In this document: positions 1-8,573 of the stretch, piece after piece
How the letters are laid out: every line of letters starts with the position of its first letter
Position numbering within the stretch: the first letter of the stretch is position 1
Assembly: GCA_903938815.1 (NCBI GenBank)
Contig: CAJAES010000045.1
Location: 1-54,323 of the forward strand
DNA: 54,323 nt
Direction of reading: 5' to 3'
From: an uncultured beta proteobacterium
GTDB taxonomy: Bacteria > Pseudomonadota > Gammaproteobacteria > Burkholderiales > Burkholderiaceae_C
Notes under the pieces: generated by a model
What the model was told of the DNA's origin: nothing
Seen by the model: the letters and a program-made list of their open reading frames with translations, nothing else
Databases searched by the model: none
Made by a program: the position numbers and the translations under genes

Positions 1-278
1 AGCCCGCGCAGCGAGTTTTGCGGCGCCCCCTCGAGGCGAGCAGCGCAGGGTAGTCAGCCCGCAGGGCTGACCGCCACAGCTGGCGCCCGCACCGCGCGCC
101 GCCTGCCGCGACGCGCAACGCCGCGGACGGCACTTCGACAGGCGCAGCCCGAACGCGCCTGTGTTGAACGTCTACAACGAGCCGACAGAAGAAACGCCGC
201 CCGCACTGAAGCGGAAGACCCCTCCGTCAAACAGTCCAGGTTGCGCCGAGAGGTCACGGGAGCCTCAGCCCCAGGCAC
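1..278. other. Non-coding edge with a perfect inverted repeat
   Basis: No convincing gene is seen here. Positions 53-60 (GTCAGCCC) and 64-71 (GGGCTGAC) form a perfect 8-bp stem with a 3-base loop. There is no T-run on either side, so it is not a canonical intrinsic terminator. It lies downstream of the polysaccharide operon, which ends at 279 on the minus strand, so it could help end that transcript. It could also be an operator of whatever lies to the left of the window. Confidence 0.4.
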
Positions 279-1694
279 CTAGGCTTTGACTTCCGTCCTC
301 GATTCCGCACGCGGCCAGTCGGCGAAGGCCAGGCCCAGCGCGAACCAAAGGTAGGCCTGCGCGGCATTGGGCATGTAGTAGGCCGTCGTCGCGGCCATGG
401 CAAGCGCGCCCCACAGCGCGAAGCGTGCCCCGAGAAAGAAGCTGCGCATCTCATGGCCCAGCGCCGGTTCGCGCGCCAGCTGCCGGAAGCGGCGCAGGTG
501 CCCCACCACCACGCAGACCATGGCCAAGGTGCCGATGATGCCCAGGTCCATCAGCAGTTCGAGGTAGATGTTGTGTGGGTGGTTCGCCTTGTAGCGGCCC
601 ATCGCCACGGCGCCGGACCATTGGGTCGATCCGAGACCTCCACCGAGCCAGGGGCTCTCCAACACCTCGGGTGCCAGCAGGATCCAGCCGTGCAGCCGGC
701 CGGCCGTGAGCTCGTCCTTGCGGACATTGCTCGCATCGCTCAGGGCCCCTGCCCGGATCCCGGCGCCGAAGCGCTCCTGCAGCGCATCGGGCGCGGCCAG
801 CAGGAACAAGCCCACCGCCAGCCCGCAGGCGACGATGGTCTTCAGGCGCCGGTGGTGCAGCAGGAATGCGCAGACACCGATCAGGTACGCGACCAGGCCG
901 CCGCGCGAGAAGGTGAGCAGCAGCGCGAGCGTGACGAGCGCGAAGGCGGCCAGCGCGACCCGCTTCAGCCAAGCCTCGCCCTCCCCGCCCGCCACGAACA
1001 GCAGCGGCCCGCTGGCCAGGGCCAGCAGCATGCCGAACTCGTTGGCGTGCATGCCGCGCGGGGCCATGAACTCCCGGTCCTGCGTGAGTTGGGCGAACGA
1101 GCCCGGATAGGCGGCCACCGTGTACAGCACCGCCATCGCCGGCAGCACGGCCGAAGCCGCCAGGGCCACGATGAACCACTCCGGCCGCTTGCTGGCGCGC
1201 ACCGCGTTGGCCAGCAGGAATGCATAGGAGAAGAAGTAGAGAAGCGGCTTCGCGTAGCGGTCGACCGCGTAGACCATCGGGTCGTAGAGGTAACGCGCGT
1301 TCTCCAGCCGCGGGTAGTTGCGTGCACCCTCCGGGATGTGCGGCCAGGCAATGAGAACCGCCACCGTCACGGGAAGCAGGAAGCCCCACCACATGCGGCC
1401 AGGCAGCCAGGTGACGCGTTCCTTGGAAAACCCGGTGCGCAGCGCGAACGACACCAGCGTGGCCAGCGTCAGGAAGTTCAGCACGTTGAGGCCGCGAACG
1501 GGCGGGAGCATGGGCGAGATGGGCAGCACCAGCGTGAGCAGCAGCACGCCCACCCGGTAGTCGCGCAGGATCAGCGGCAAGGGCGCCATCGCGGCCAGCA
1601 TCAGCAGCACCAGTCGGCCGTCGAACATGCTGGTGGCCGCACCCAGGGCCGCCGCGAGCAGCAGCAACGCCGTTACCGGCAGCGCGGGCGTCAT
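279..1694 (-). CDS. O-antigen ligase / Wzy-type polysaccharide polymerase
   Basis: This is a 471-residue inner-membrane protein with about ten to twelve hydrophobic segments. The signatures of the O-antigen ligase (Wzy_C) superfamily are visible: TFSRGG at residues 261-266, GRLHGW at 332-337 inside the large polar loop (about 300-375), and the HPHNIYLE motif at 372-379 followed by a glycine-containing membrane segment. Family members join undecaprenyl-linked oligosaccharides at the periplasmic face, either polymerising repeat units or transferring glycan to an acceptor. It is the last gene of the exopolysaccharide operon. Its ATG overlaps the stop of the upstream glycosyltransferase by 4 bp (1691-1694), so translation is probably coupled. 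Whether it is a polymerase or a ligase cannot be told from sequence. The EpsF/EpsG context favours a polymerase of a secreted polysaccharide. Confidence 0.85.
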   Translation of the reverse strand: MTPALPVTALLLLAAALGAATSMFDGRLVLLMLAAMAPLPLILRDYRVGVLLLTLVLPISPMLPPVRGLNVLNFLTLATLVSFALRTGFSKERVTWLPGRMWWGFLLPVTVAVLIAWPHIPEGARNYPRLENARYLYDPMVYAVDRYAKPLLYFFSYAFLLANAVRASKRPEWFIVALAASAVLPAMAVLYTVAAYPGSFAQLTQDREFMAPRGMHANEFGMLLALASGPLLFVAGGEGEAWLKRVALAAFALVTLALLLTFSRGGLVAYLIGVCAFLLHHRRLKTIVACGLAVGLFLLAAPDALQERFGAGIRAGALSDASNVRKDELTAGRLHGWILLAPEVLESPWLGGGLGSTQWSGAVAMGRYKANHPHNIYLELLMDLGIIGTLAMVCVVVGHLRRFRQLAREPALGHEMRSFFLGARFALWGALAMAATTAYYMPNAAQAYLWFALGLAFADWPRAESRTEVKA

Positions 1695-2845
1695 GACGAC
1701 ACCGGCACGGATGCCGAATGCGCAACCGAGAGCACTTCATCGAAGACCGCGCGATAGCGGTCGACCACCGCGTCGATCCGGTGATGGGCATCGAAGTGCC
1801 GGCGGCAGGCGGCGCTGGCCGTCCGCCACGCGCCCTCGTCCTCGCACAGGGCGCCCACCCTCGCCGCCATGTCGTCCAGGTCGCGGCAGGCGAGCGTGCC
1901 GGTCTCGCCCGGCGCCGACTCGGGGCACACGAAGGACAGGGTGGGGATTCCGCGCAGCCAGGCCTGCAGGAAGGTGTTGGGCAGGCCTTCGTAGTCGGAC
2001 GTGTTGACCGACAGCGCCGCGCCGTCGAACCACGCCCCCACCTGGTGGTAGGGCACGTGCCCCTTCATCTCCAGGTTGGGAACCTCGCTGGCGCGCTCGG
2101 CCATCGCGGCGAAGTAGGCCTGCGCGTCGGGTGTGATGCCTGGGCCGCCCACCATCACGAAGCGGCGCCCCGGTGTCCGGCGCGCCAGTTCGATGAACAG
2201 GTCCGGCCGCTTCAGCGGCTTCACGGTCGCGGCCCACAGCACATGGCCCTGGAACGAACCCGGGCGTGCGGCGGCCTCCTCGTAGCCGTTCTGGATGAGA
2301 TGCCCCTCGCGCCCGAAGTGCGCCTTCAGCATGCGCTGCTGCGCCAGGTTCTGGACGATCACGGCATGCGCCGCCCGCAGGCCGATCCGATACATGAAGG
2401 TGTGCTGCGCGGGCATGCCGGGCAGCGGCCCACGAACGAAATCCATGTCGCTCGCGCCCGCGAACACGAAACGCGCGCCCGACAGCCGCGCGTACAGGGC
2501 AGCGCCAAACACCTGCTCACCCGCTGTCTGCATGAACACGATGTCAGGCTCGATGCGGCGCAGCAGACCGAGGATGTCCGTCAGCCGCGGGTAGACGAAG
2601 CGCAGCAGCGGAATGCCGCGTTGGCCAGGGTCCGGGATCTTGTGGAGCTGGATCCCGTCGCAATCCACCACATCGGCCTGCCCGTAGTCCTTCACCAGCA
2701 CCGAGATCCGGTAGCCGGCGCGCTGAAGGGCACGCATCTGGACGCTCTGCTGGACTTCGGCACCCCCGACGAAGGCGATGCCGCTGTCCCTGACGAGAAC
2801 GGGGTAGATGTGGTTGGCGACGAAACACAGGTGCGGCAGGTTCAT
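1691..2845 (-). CDS. Glycosyltransferase family 4
   Basis: A 384-residue cytoplasmic glycosyltransferase with a GT-B fold. The N-terminal acceptor-side domain has the GGAEVQQ loop (residues 28-33). The C-terminal donor domain has KPLKRPD (209-215), MVGGPG (231-236) and the EGLPN nucleotide-sugar-binding motif at 286-290. It probably adds one sugar to the lipid-linked repeat unit; donor and linkage cannot be predicted. It starts at an ATG 9 bp after the stop of the deacetylase-like gene and overlaps the ligase gene by 4 bp. Its overall plan (GGAE/GGEE loop, PxLRFxxPR, EGxPN, FLQAW/YLQAW) is close to the GT4 at 3844-5112, so the two are probably diverged paralogues acting on successive sugars. 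Confidence 0.9.
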   Translation of the reverse strand: MNLPHLCFVANHIYPVLVRDSGIAFVGGAEVQQSVQMRALQRAGYRISVLVKDYGQADVVDCDGIQLHKIPDPGQRGIPLLRFVYPRLTDILGLLRRIEPDIVFMQTAGEQVFGAALYARLSGARFVFAGASDMDFVRGPLPGMPAQHTFMYRIGLRAAHAVIVQNLAQQRMLKAHFGREGHLIQNGYEEAAARPGSFQGHVLWAATVKPLKRPDLFIELARRTPGRRFVMVGGPGITPDAQAYFAAMAERASEVPNLEMKGHVPYHQVGAWFDGAALSVNTSDYEGLPNTFLQAWLRGIPTLSFVCPESAPGETGTLACRDLDDMAARVGALCEDEGAWRTASAACRRHFDAHHRIDAVVDRYRAVFDEVLSVAHSASVPVSS

Positions 2846-2854
2846 GCGGCGCTT

Positions 2855-3847
2855 TCAATGGGCGCTCTCGCGCCAGGACTGGCGAAACTCGGCCAGCGTG
2901 CGGCCCACGAAGCGCGGTGCGATGGAGCAGAACAGCAGGTGCAGATCCGAGTACAGGCCTTCGATGGCGGCTTCGTCTCCGAACAGGGGGCTGCCGCCGG
3001 GCATGAGTTCCGAGGAGTGCAGCACCAGTTCGATGCAGGGGCGCCGACTCTTCACGGCTTCGTCCACCAGCGTCAGCATGTGCCGCAGATTGGTGCCGTC
3101 CGGGTAGAGCCAGAACAGCGGCGGCTCCCGGCGCCAGGCCCAGCGCCGCAGCCCGGGCGTGGAGTGCGCGAAGGGCAGCTTGCGCTGCAGCGGGCCGGGC
3201 AGCACCGTCACCGGCAGTTCCAGCAGCGGCGAGTTGCCGGCCCGATCGATGTGATCGAGATCCATCCAGTACGGCAACTCCGGGAAGTTGCGGTAGTCGG
3301 CGCCACCGTGCCCGTTCGGCGCACCCATCGCCTGGACCCAGCTCACGTGCGGCGTGACCGAGCAGTCCACTCCGTAGCCGTAGCGCGACAGCAACTGCGC
3401 GTAGGTGGCGTCCAGGGCCCAGCGGCCGGCCCGGTGGCTGACCACCGCGCACTCGAAGCGCGCGTGCAGCAGGTCCGTCATGTGCCGGATCTTCGCTTCG
3501 ATGATCTCGGCCGGGTACTCGATCAGGAAGGGCTGGTGGTGATGGTCGTCGTCGGTCAGCGGAATGACGGGCGGGCAATTCCAGGCGTGCAGGTGCATGC
3601 CGATCTCGCCCGTGCCGCGCCGGAGGACCTCCTTGCCGAAGGCCTGGAAGGTCGGGCAATTGGCCATCTCGTGGTTGACCAGCCAGGTCGGCCTGAAGCC
3701 GAAGTCCTCGCACAGGTGCTGGAACCGCGCCAGGAAGCGCGAGTTCAGTGTCTCGATCGCCTGCGGGCGGGACCAGAGATCGTCGCCCTCGGTGTCGATG
3801 GTGATCAGGAAGGCCGGCTTCGCCGCCGCAGGCGACGGCCGGCTCAC
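2855..3847 (-). CDS. Polysaccharide deacetylase-like protein
   Basis: A protein of about 330 residues beginning with the TIM-barrel deacetylase core. IDTEGD (residues 17-22) matches the metal-binding aspartate motif and EIGMHLHAW (81-89) the histidine motif of NodB/polysaccharide deacetylase-like enzymes. It probably removes acyl groups from the polysaccharide or a precursor. I chose a GTG start at 3847, giving a GTGA overlap with the upstream glycosyltransferase stop (3844-3846). This matches the coupled junctions elsewhere in the operon. The longer reading from the ATG at 3901 would overlap that gene by 58 bp and add an arginine/alanine-rich leader unlike the family. No signal peptide is visible, so it may act in the cytoplasm, unlike classical periplasmic deacetylases. 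Confidence 0.78.
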   Translation of the reverse strand: MSRPSPAAAKPAFLITIDTEGDDLWSRPQAIETLNSRFLARFQHLCEDFGFRPTWLVNHEMANCPTFQAFGKEVLRRGTGEIGMHLHAWNCPPVIPLTDDDHHHQPFLIEYPAEIIEAKIRHMTDLLHARFECAVVSHRAGRWALDATYAQLLSRYGYGVDCSVTPHVSWVQAMGAPNGHGGADYRNFPELPYWMDLDHIDRAGNSPLLELPVTVLPGPLQRKLPFAHSTPGLRRWAWRREPPLFWLYPDGTNLRHMLTLVDEAVKSRRPCIELVLHSSELMPGGSPLFGDEAAIEGLYSDLHLLFCSIAPRFVGRTLAEFRQSWRESAH

Positions 3848-5112
3848 CGGCTGGCGTGTCCGGTGGCGCCGGGCCGCAGCGGCTGCGCGGTTGTCGGGCA
3901 CAGCGCCTCGATGTAGGGCATCAGCACCTTGTCGTCACCGTAGTGCATGTCCATGAAGGCCAGGCACGCCCGGCTCGCCTCGGCCCAGTCCTGCGGCTGG
4001 GTCGCGAAGCGGTTCACCTCGGAGGCCATCTCGTCCATCGACGCCGCGGCCTTGCCCAGGCGCCGGCGGGAGATCACGGAATCGGGGTCGAAGAAGGCCA
4101 CCGTCGGCGTGCCGCGCCGCCAGGCCTGCAGGTAGGAGTTCGGGAAACCCTCGGAGTCCGAGGTGTTCACGAAGACCTTCGCACGCTCGTAGAAGTCGTT
4201 CACGTCGTGGTACGGCACGGGCCCGTGGAAACGCAGGTTCGGGTAGGCCGCCGCCTGCGCGCGGATCTCCTCGTACAGGGCCTCGTGGCCCGGCTGGGTG
4301 CCGCCGACCATGTGGAACTTCAGGTGCGGCAGCCGGCCCGCCAGTTCCAGCAGGAGATCGGGGCGCTTGAAGGTGCGCAGGTTGTTGACCCACAGCACAT
4401 CCACATCCCGCTCCTCGAAACCGAGCTCCTTCTGGCGCGGGTCGACCAGCATCGTCGCCACAACGCTGGGCAGGCCGTAGTTGGCGCGCAGCGCACGCTG
4501 CTGCTGCTCGCTCTGGGCCAGGATCACATCGGCGTGCCGCAGGCCGTACTCGTAGATCTTGCGGTCGCGCCAGTACTTCACCAGCAGCTGGTCCGGCTCG
4601 CAGTCCCGGTCATGGGCGATGCGAAAGACCACGCGCTTGCCGTGGCGCCGGGCGAACAGCGCGACGATGCCCAGCAAGGGGCCGGCGCAGCTGGTGTAGT
4701 AGACATCCGCGTCCGCGCGCGCCAGCGCCGCCCAGAACTTCGTGAAGCGGGGATGGATGAACCGCAGCATCGGCAGGCCTTCGTGCGGGCCGTAGGCCTT
4801 GTAGACGGTGATGCCGTCCATCCGCGCGGCGTCGTCCTGCCCCAGGTCGGCCGTGACCATCGTCACGTCGTAGCCGCGGCGCGCGAGCGCGCGCGCCAGC
4901 AGCGTGTGCTGCACCTCCTCGCCGCCGACACCGAAGCGGCTGTACTCGCGCGCCAGCACCGGCAGGTTGCCGAGGCCGACAAAGCACAGCCGTGCCGACT
5001 CGGCCCCGCCGCCGTCATGGCGCCGCAGCGCGCGTGCCGTCTCGGGGTGAACCGGGCCGCGCAGCGTCCAGGGCTGCTGGGCATCGATGGAAACGTCCTG
5101 TCCTGGTGTCAT
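3844..5112 (-). CDS. Glycosyltransferase family 4
   Basis: A 422-residue GT-B glycosyltransferase. The N-terminal about 40 residues are a polar extension absent from the paralogue at 1691-2845. The core starts at about residue 41 (RLCFVGLGN) with GVGGEEVQ at 61-68. The donor domain has NNLRTFKRPD (243-252), HMVGGTQPG (267-275) and EGFPN (321-325). The predicted role is transfer of a sugar from an activated donor to the growing lipid-linked exopolysaccharide unit on the cytoplasmic side of the membrane. The ATG overlaps the stop of epsG by 4 bp (5109-5112) and the stop overlaps the GTG of the deacetylase-like gene. The sugar donor is not predictable from sequence. Confidence 0.9.
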   Translation of the reverse strand: MTPGQDVSIDAQQPWTLRGPVHPETARALRRHDGGGAESARLCFVGLGNLPVLAREYSRFGVGGEEVQHTLLARALARRGYDVTMVTADLGQDDAARMDGITVYKAYGPHEGLPMLRFIHPRFTKFWAALARADADVYYTSCAGPLLGIVALFARRHGKRVVFRIAHDRDCEPDQLLVKYWRDRKIYEYGLRHADVILAQSEQQQRALRANYGLPSVVATMLVDPRQKELGFEERDVDVLWVNNLRTFKRPDLLLELAGRLPHLKFHMVGGTQPGHEALYEEIRAQAAAYPNLRFHGPVPYHDVNDFYERAKVFVNTSDSEGFPNSYLQAWRRGTPTVAFFDPDSVISRRRLGKAAASMDEMASEVNRFATQPQDWAEASRACLAFMDMHYGDDKVLMPYIEALCPTTAQPLRPGATGHASR

Positions 5113-6038
5113 GTCAGTCCTCTTGGAAATGGACCCTTGAATTCATTCATCACGACGCCGAGCAGCGTCGTGGACGGCGCCGATACGGCCTCGATCAGGG
5201 CTTGCAGGTTCGCGACGCGCGAAGCGTCCCGGCGCGCGACCATCAGCGCTGCGCCGCACCGCTCGGCAATCACGTGCGCGTCCGTCCCGTAGACGGCGGC
5301 AGGCGTATCGACGACGACGTGGTCGAAGCGGGCCGCCAGTTTCTCGAGAAGGCGCCTGAAGGCCGGCCGCTCCACCAGCTCCAGCGGGTTGGGCGGGCAG
5401 GCGCCCACGGGCAGCACATAGAGCCCCGGCACGCGCCCCACGGCCTGCACGAGCTGAGGCTCGGCCAGGCCGAGCAGCGCACTGGACAGGCCGGCCGAGT
5501 TGGACACCTCGAAGATCTCGTGCTGGCGCGGGTGGCGCAGATCGGCATCCACCACCAGGGTGCGCTGCCCGGCCTGCGCCAGCGCCACCGCCAGGTTCGC
5601 AACGAGAAAGCTCTTGCCGTCGCCGGCATCCGGGCTGATGACCGCCAGCGTTCGCGGGCCATTGGCCGGGCTGGCGGTGCGCCGCAGCACCTGGCTGCGC
5701 AACGCGCGAATGGCCTCGGCCTGGGGCGACTGCGGGCGCGACAGCACCACCAGTTCCATGCTGGCGCCGGGCTGACCGTCGAGCACGCACGGATAGTCGA
5801 ACTGGCGCGACAGGGCCGCCATCACGCGGTCGGACGATGCGTGCCCGAGCCGGATGGCCGCTTCGCCGAAGCGGATGTCCTCCATCTGCGACAGCCCCAG
5901 CACCTCGGCCACCTGATCGGCCGACAGGGCCAGCACCTGACCCAGCGGCTCGCCAGATCCCTGGCGGGCCTCGTGCAGGCCGGCATCGGCAACCGCCTCC
6001 GGCAAGGCCATCGGCTGAGGGACGCGATAGCTCCTCAT
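5109..6038 (-). CDS. epsG: Chain-length determinant tyrosine kinase, EpsG type
   Basis: A 309-residue BY-kinase-like P-loop ATPase that partners the Wzz-like EpsF. It has an atypical Walker A (DAGDGKSF, 137-144), Walker A' (VVDADLR, 162-168) and Walker B (HVVVDTP, 240-246). Residues about 31-82 resemble the N-terminal domain of type II secretion/pilus ATPases (LGQVL... FGEAAIRLG... AALSRQF). That fits the EpsG subfamily rather than CpsD or the Wzc C-domain. The usual C-terminal tyrosine cluster is missing: the protein ends NEFKGPFPRGLT, so autophosphorylation may occur elsewhere or not at all. I chose the ATG at 6038 because it gives a 4-bp overlap with epsF and begins the family-like sequence. 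The ORF is open further upstream, but only inside epsF. Confidence 0.85.
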   Translation of the reverse strand: MRSYRVPQPMALPEAVADAGLHEARQGSGEPLGQVLALSADQVAEVLGLSQMEDIRFGEAAIRLGHASSDRVMAALSRQFDYPCVLDGQPGASMELVVLSRPQSPQAEAIRALRSQVLRRTASPANGPRTLAVISPDAGDGKSFLVANLAVALAQAGQRTLVVDADLRHPRQHEIFEVSNSAGLSSALLGLAEPQLVQAVGRVPGLYVLPVGACPPNPLELVERPAFRRLLEKLAARFDHVVVDTPAAVYGTDAHVIAERCGAALMVARRDASRVANLQALIEAVSAPSTTLLGVVMNEFKGPFPRGLT

Positions 6039-7468
6039 GTCCGGCTCCTCGGCGATGCCAGCCTTGGCATGGCGCGCGCGGACACCAGCGGTGTGCGCCT
6101 GACCTTGTAGGGGCCGGCGGACCCCGGCCCGGGCAGCACGCCGAGCAGCTTCACGCCCAGGAGTTCGGCGCAGGATTCGGCCGTGCGGATGCGCGGGTCC
6201 AGCCACTCGAGCAGCACCACGGCGCCCAGCGCGATCACCACGCCCACGGCCACGGACAGCGCAGCGCTGATCAGCACCCGCTGCGAGGACGGCTTCAGCG
6301 GCATCGTGGCCTGGGCCAGCATCCGGGCCTGCCCCTGGGTGGCCTCGCTCTCCAGGCTGGACTGGTTCAGGCGGGCCAGAACGCCCTCATAGGCACGCTG
6401 CGCGCTCTCCACGTCGCGCAAGAGCACCATGCCCTCGTCGCGCACCGATTTCAGGCGCAGCACCTTCGCGCGCTGGGCCTCGAGCGAACCGCGCAACTCC
6501 GCCTCGCGCTGGCGGTTGATCGAGTTCACCACCGTCATGCCGCCGGTCACGCGGCGCGTCTCGGCATCCATGCGCTGGCGCAGCAGAGCGATGTTCGAAC
6601 GCGCTTCCTGCACCTGCGGGTGGTTCTCGCCCAGCCTGGCGTTCAGGTCCTGCAGGCGGCTCTCGGCACGCAGCAGTTCGGTGCTCATCGAGGCCAGCAT
6701 CGGATTGACCATGACCTCCGGCATGCGGTCGGCGCTGCCGCCCTGCGCCTGCGCCTGCCGGCTGCCGGATTCCGCCACCAGGGCCTGGATCGCGGTGAGC
6801 TGGGACGACAGCTCGCCGAGCCGCGCGGTCTCGATGTCGAGCCGGTCGTCGGACACCACGATGCCGTTGTCGCGCTGGAAAGCCGCCAGCCTGGCCTGGG
6901 CCTTTTCCAGGTCGCCACGAACCGTCCTGGCGCGCGACTCGAACAGCGTCGAGTACTGGCGCGCCGGGTCCACACGAAGGGCCACGCTCACATCCAGGTA
7001 GGCCCGCGCGAAGGCATTCGCCAGCTGTGCGGCGAGGGCCGGCTCCTGGGCCGTGAAGCGGATCGCGACCACGTCGGAGTCGCGGGCCAGGGACACGTCC
7101 AGCGACTTCTGCAGGGCCTGCGCGGTCCAGACCCTGCGGTCGTCGCGGCCGTCGGTCGCGGACATCCACTCCTCGCGCAGCGCCGCATCGACAGCCGGGG
7201 GCAACTTGTCCACCACGTCCAGCGCCACCCGCTCGCTGCGCATGACGTCCATCTGCGTCGACAGGTAGCTGCTCGAGGCGTTGTTGTAGTAGCTCGTCGC
7301 GGCCAGGGGGTCGGGCCGGTTGGCATCGACGATCAGGGTGGCCGTGGCCGTGTACTTCCGGGGCATCGCGACAGCCACCGCCACCGCGACCGACACGGTC
7401 GCCAGCAGGATGGCCACCGCCAGCCACGCACGGGCACGCAGGATGGCGAGGAAGTGGCGCAGGGTCAT
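6035..7468 (-). CDS. epsF: Chain-length determinant protein, EpsF/Wzz-GumC family
   Basis: A 477-residue polysaccharide co-polymerase. The first transmembrane helix (about residues 13-34) follows the short MTLRHFLAILRARAW start. A long periplasmic region, rich in predicted coiled coil (about 165-390), contains GENHPQVQEARSNI. The proline-bearing stretch PLKPSSQ precedes the second membrane helix (about 400-430) and a short cytoplasmic tail. Such proteins set polymer length and scaffold export, with EpsG as the ATPase partner. The ATG at 7468 fits the hydrophobic N-terminus. The reading frame stays open to about 8131, but that part lies antisense to nothing new and inside the acyltransferase gene. 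A 145-bp gap to the upstream gene leaves room for an internal promoter. Confidence 0.88.
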   Translation of the reverse strand: MTLRHFLAILRARAWLAVAILLATVSVAVAVAVAMPRKYTATATLIVDANRPDPLAATSYYNNASSSYLSTQMDVMRSERVALDVVDKLPPAVDAALREEWMSATDGRDDRRVWTAQALQKSLDVSLARDSDVVAIRFTAQEPALAAQLANAFARAYLDVSVALRVDPARQYSTLFESRARTVRGDLEKAQARLAAFQRDNGIVVSDDRLDIETARLGELSSQLTAIQALVAESGSRQAQAQGGSADRMPEVMVNPMLASMSTELLRAESRLQDLNARLGENHPQVQEARSNIALLRQRMDAETRRVTGGMTVVNSINRQREAELRGSLEAQRAKVLRLKSVRDEGMVLLRDVESAQRAYEGVLARLNQSSLESEATQGQARMLAQATMPLKPSSQRVLISAALSVAVGVVIALGAVVLLEWLDPRIRTAESCAELLGVKLLGVLPGPGSAGPYKVRRTPLVSARAMPRLASPRSRT

Positions 7469-7613
7469 GTTGGCTTGCTCGTTTCGGTGGGAATTCCGAT
7501 CCGTGGCGCCGATCAAGCCAGCCGACGGGCATCGCCCTGAGCCGGGATGACGTCCCCACGCATCTCCATGCCTGCAGGATGCGACGCCGGTGCGGTCTGC
7601 AGCTTGAGCCTGC

Positions 7614-8573
7614 TCACCGCGCGGCGCTGCGCTGCAACCAGCCGCGCACCGTGCGCGCTCGATCGGCCCACCACGGGTGCTGCCGCAGCAGCCGGCGCCC
7701 GGCGTCGGCCAGGCGTTCGTGCGCGGGCGGCAAGCCCAGCGGCGAGACCGGGCGCACGTGGGTCGCGAAGTCGAGCTTGTAGTGCTCCATGCCGATCGAG
7801 AAGTCGAACTCCCGATGCCCCGCGCGAAAGCTGGATTCCAGCATCGGGTAGAGCAGCTGGCGCCCCAGCGAGAACTTGCGCAGTTCGGGGTCGGGGTTGA
7901 AGGTGAAGACCCACCCGCTCCAGCGCCCGCCGTGCACCGCGCCGAGCCAGATGGCCAGAAGACGCTCGCCCGCGCGCAGCGTCGAGGCCCGTAGCAGGCC
8001 CCGGCGGCGCATCTCGACGAAGAAGTGCCGGTTGGCGTCGATCGCGAAGAGGTCGGGGCGCTGCGCCTCGTTGTCACGGGCCGACTTCCACGCCATGCAG
8101 GTGGGCAGCACGTCGGGCGCGGTGTCGTCATCGGCGTAGCGCAATGGGCCCAGCAGGCCCTCGAGCCTGCGGCCGCGGCGCCGGTCCTCGGCGGCGAACC
8201 GCCTGGCCTTCAGCAGCTCGAGATAGTCATCCCACCGCACGAAGGACTCCCACAGGATGGCCGGGGCGCCGAAGCCGTCCTTCAGCGCGGCATCTTCCAT
8301 GTAGGCCTCCACCGGAACCGGGCTGCGCGCGACATCGGGCAGTCGCGGCAAATCCTGCAGACGAGCCGCCTCCCGGCGGTCGGCCAGCGGCTCGTGCATG
8401 TCGATGAAGGTCTGGCGCAGCACCGGGCGCGTGCCGTCCGCCGTGAGCAGGCGGAAGACCTGACCATCGACCCGGTAGTCCTTCGGGGCGCAACGCTGGC
8501 CTGGAAAGTACACCTGCGCGATGACATCCAGGAATTCGTCGGACGCGTACAGGCTGGATCCGGCTGCGGTCAT
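7614..8573 (-). CDS. GNAT acyltransferase, CelD/FemAB-like
   Basis: A 319-residue cytosolic protein that resembles the CelD/BcsL-type acetyltransferases found in polysaccharide operons. The C-terminal half shows the typical acyl-CoA fold pattern: RAGERLLAIWLGAVHGG, then FNPDPELRKFSLGRQLLYPMLES, with FDFSIGMEHYKLDFAT near residues 258-273. The family acylates sugars or sugar-linked intermediates with acetyl or other acyl groups from CoA. Together with the deacetylase-like gene this suggests an acyl-modified polysaccharide. The ATG at 8573 overlaps the stop of the proline-dehydrogenase-like gene by 4 bp, so the two are translationally coupled. The substrate is unknown. Confidence 0.75.
   Translation of the reverse strand: MTAAGSSLYASDEFLDVIAQVYFPGQRCAPKDYRVDGQVFRLLTADGTRPVLRQTFIDMHEPLADRREAARLQDLPRLPDVARSPVPVEAYMEDAALKDGFGAPAILWESFVRWDDYLELLKARRFAAEDRRRGRRLEGLLGPLRYADDDTAPDVLPTCMAWKSARDNEAQRPDLFAIDANRHFFVEMRRRGLLRASTLRAGERLLAIWLGAVHGGRWSGWVFTFNPDPELRKFSLGRQLLYPMLESSFRAGHREFDFSIGMEHYKLDFATHVRPVSPLGLPPAHERLADAGRRLLRQHPWWADRARTVRGWLQRSAAR

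Noticed and set aside
1718..3916. A 732-codon open frame on the plus strand
   Set aside because: It is antisense to well-supported polysaccharide genes, has no family resemblance and is rich in arginine, histidine and glutamine, as expected for a shadow frame in GC-rich DNA.
7604..7617. TTGAGCCTGCTCAC, an FNR-like sequence in the polysaccharide operon
   Set aside because: It has one mismatch, overlaps the stop codon of the acyltransferase gene and lies 136 bp from the next start; it is probably chance.
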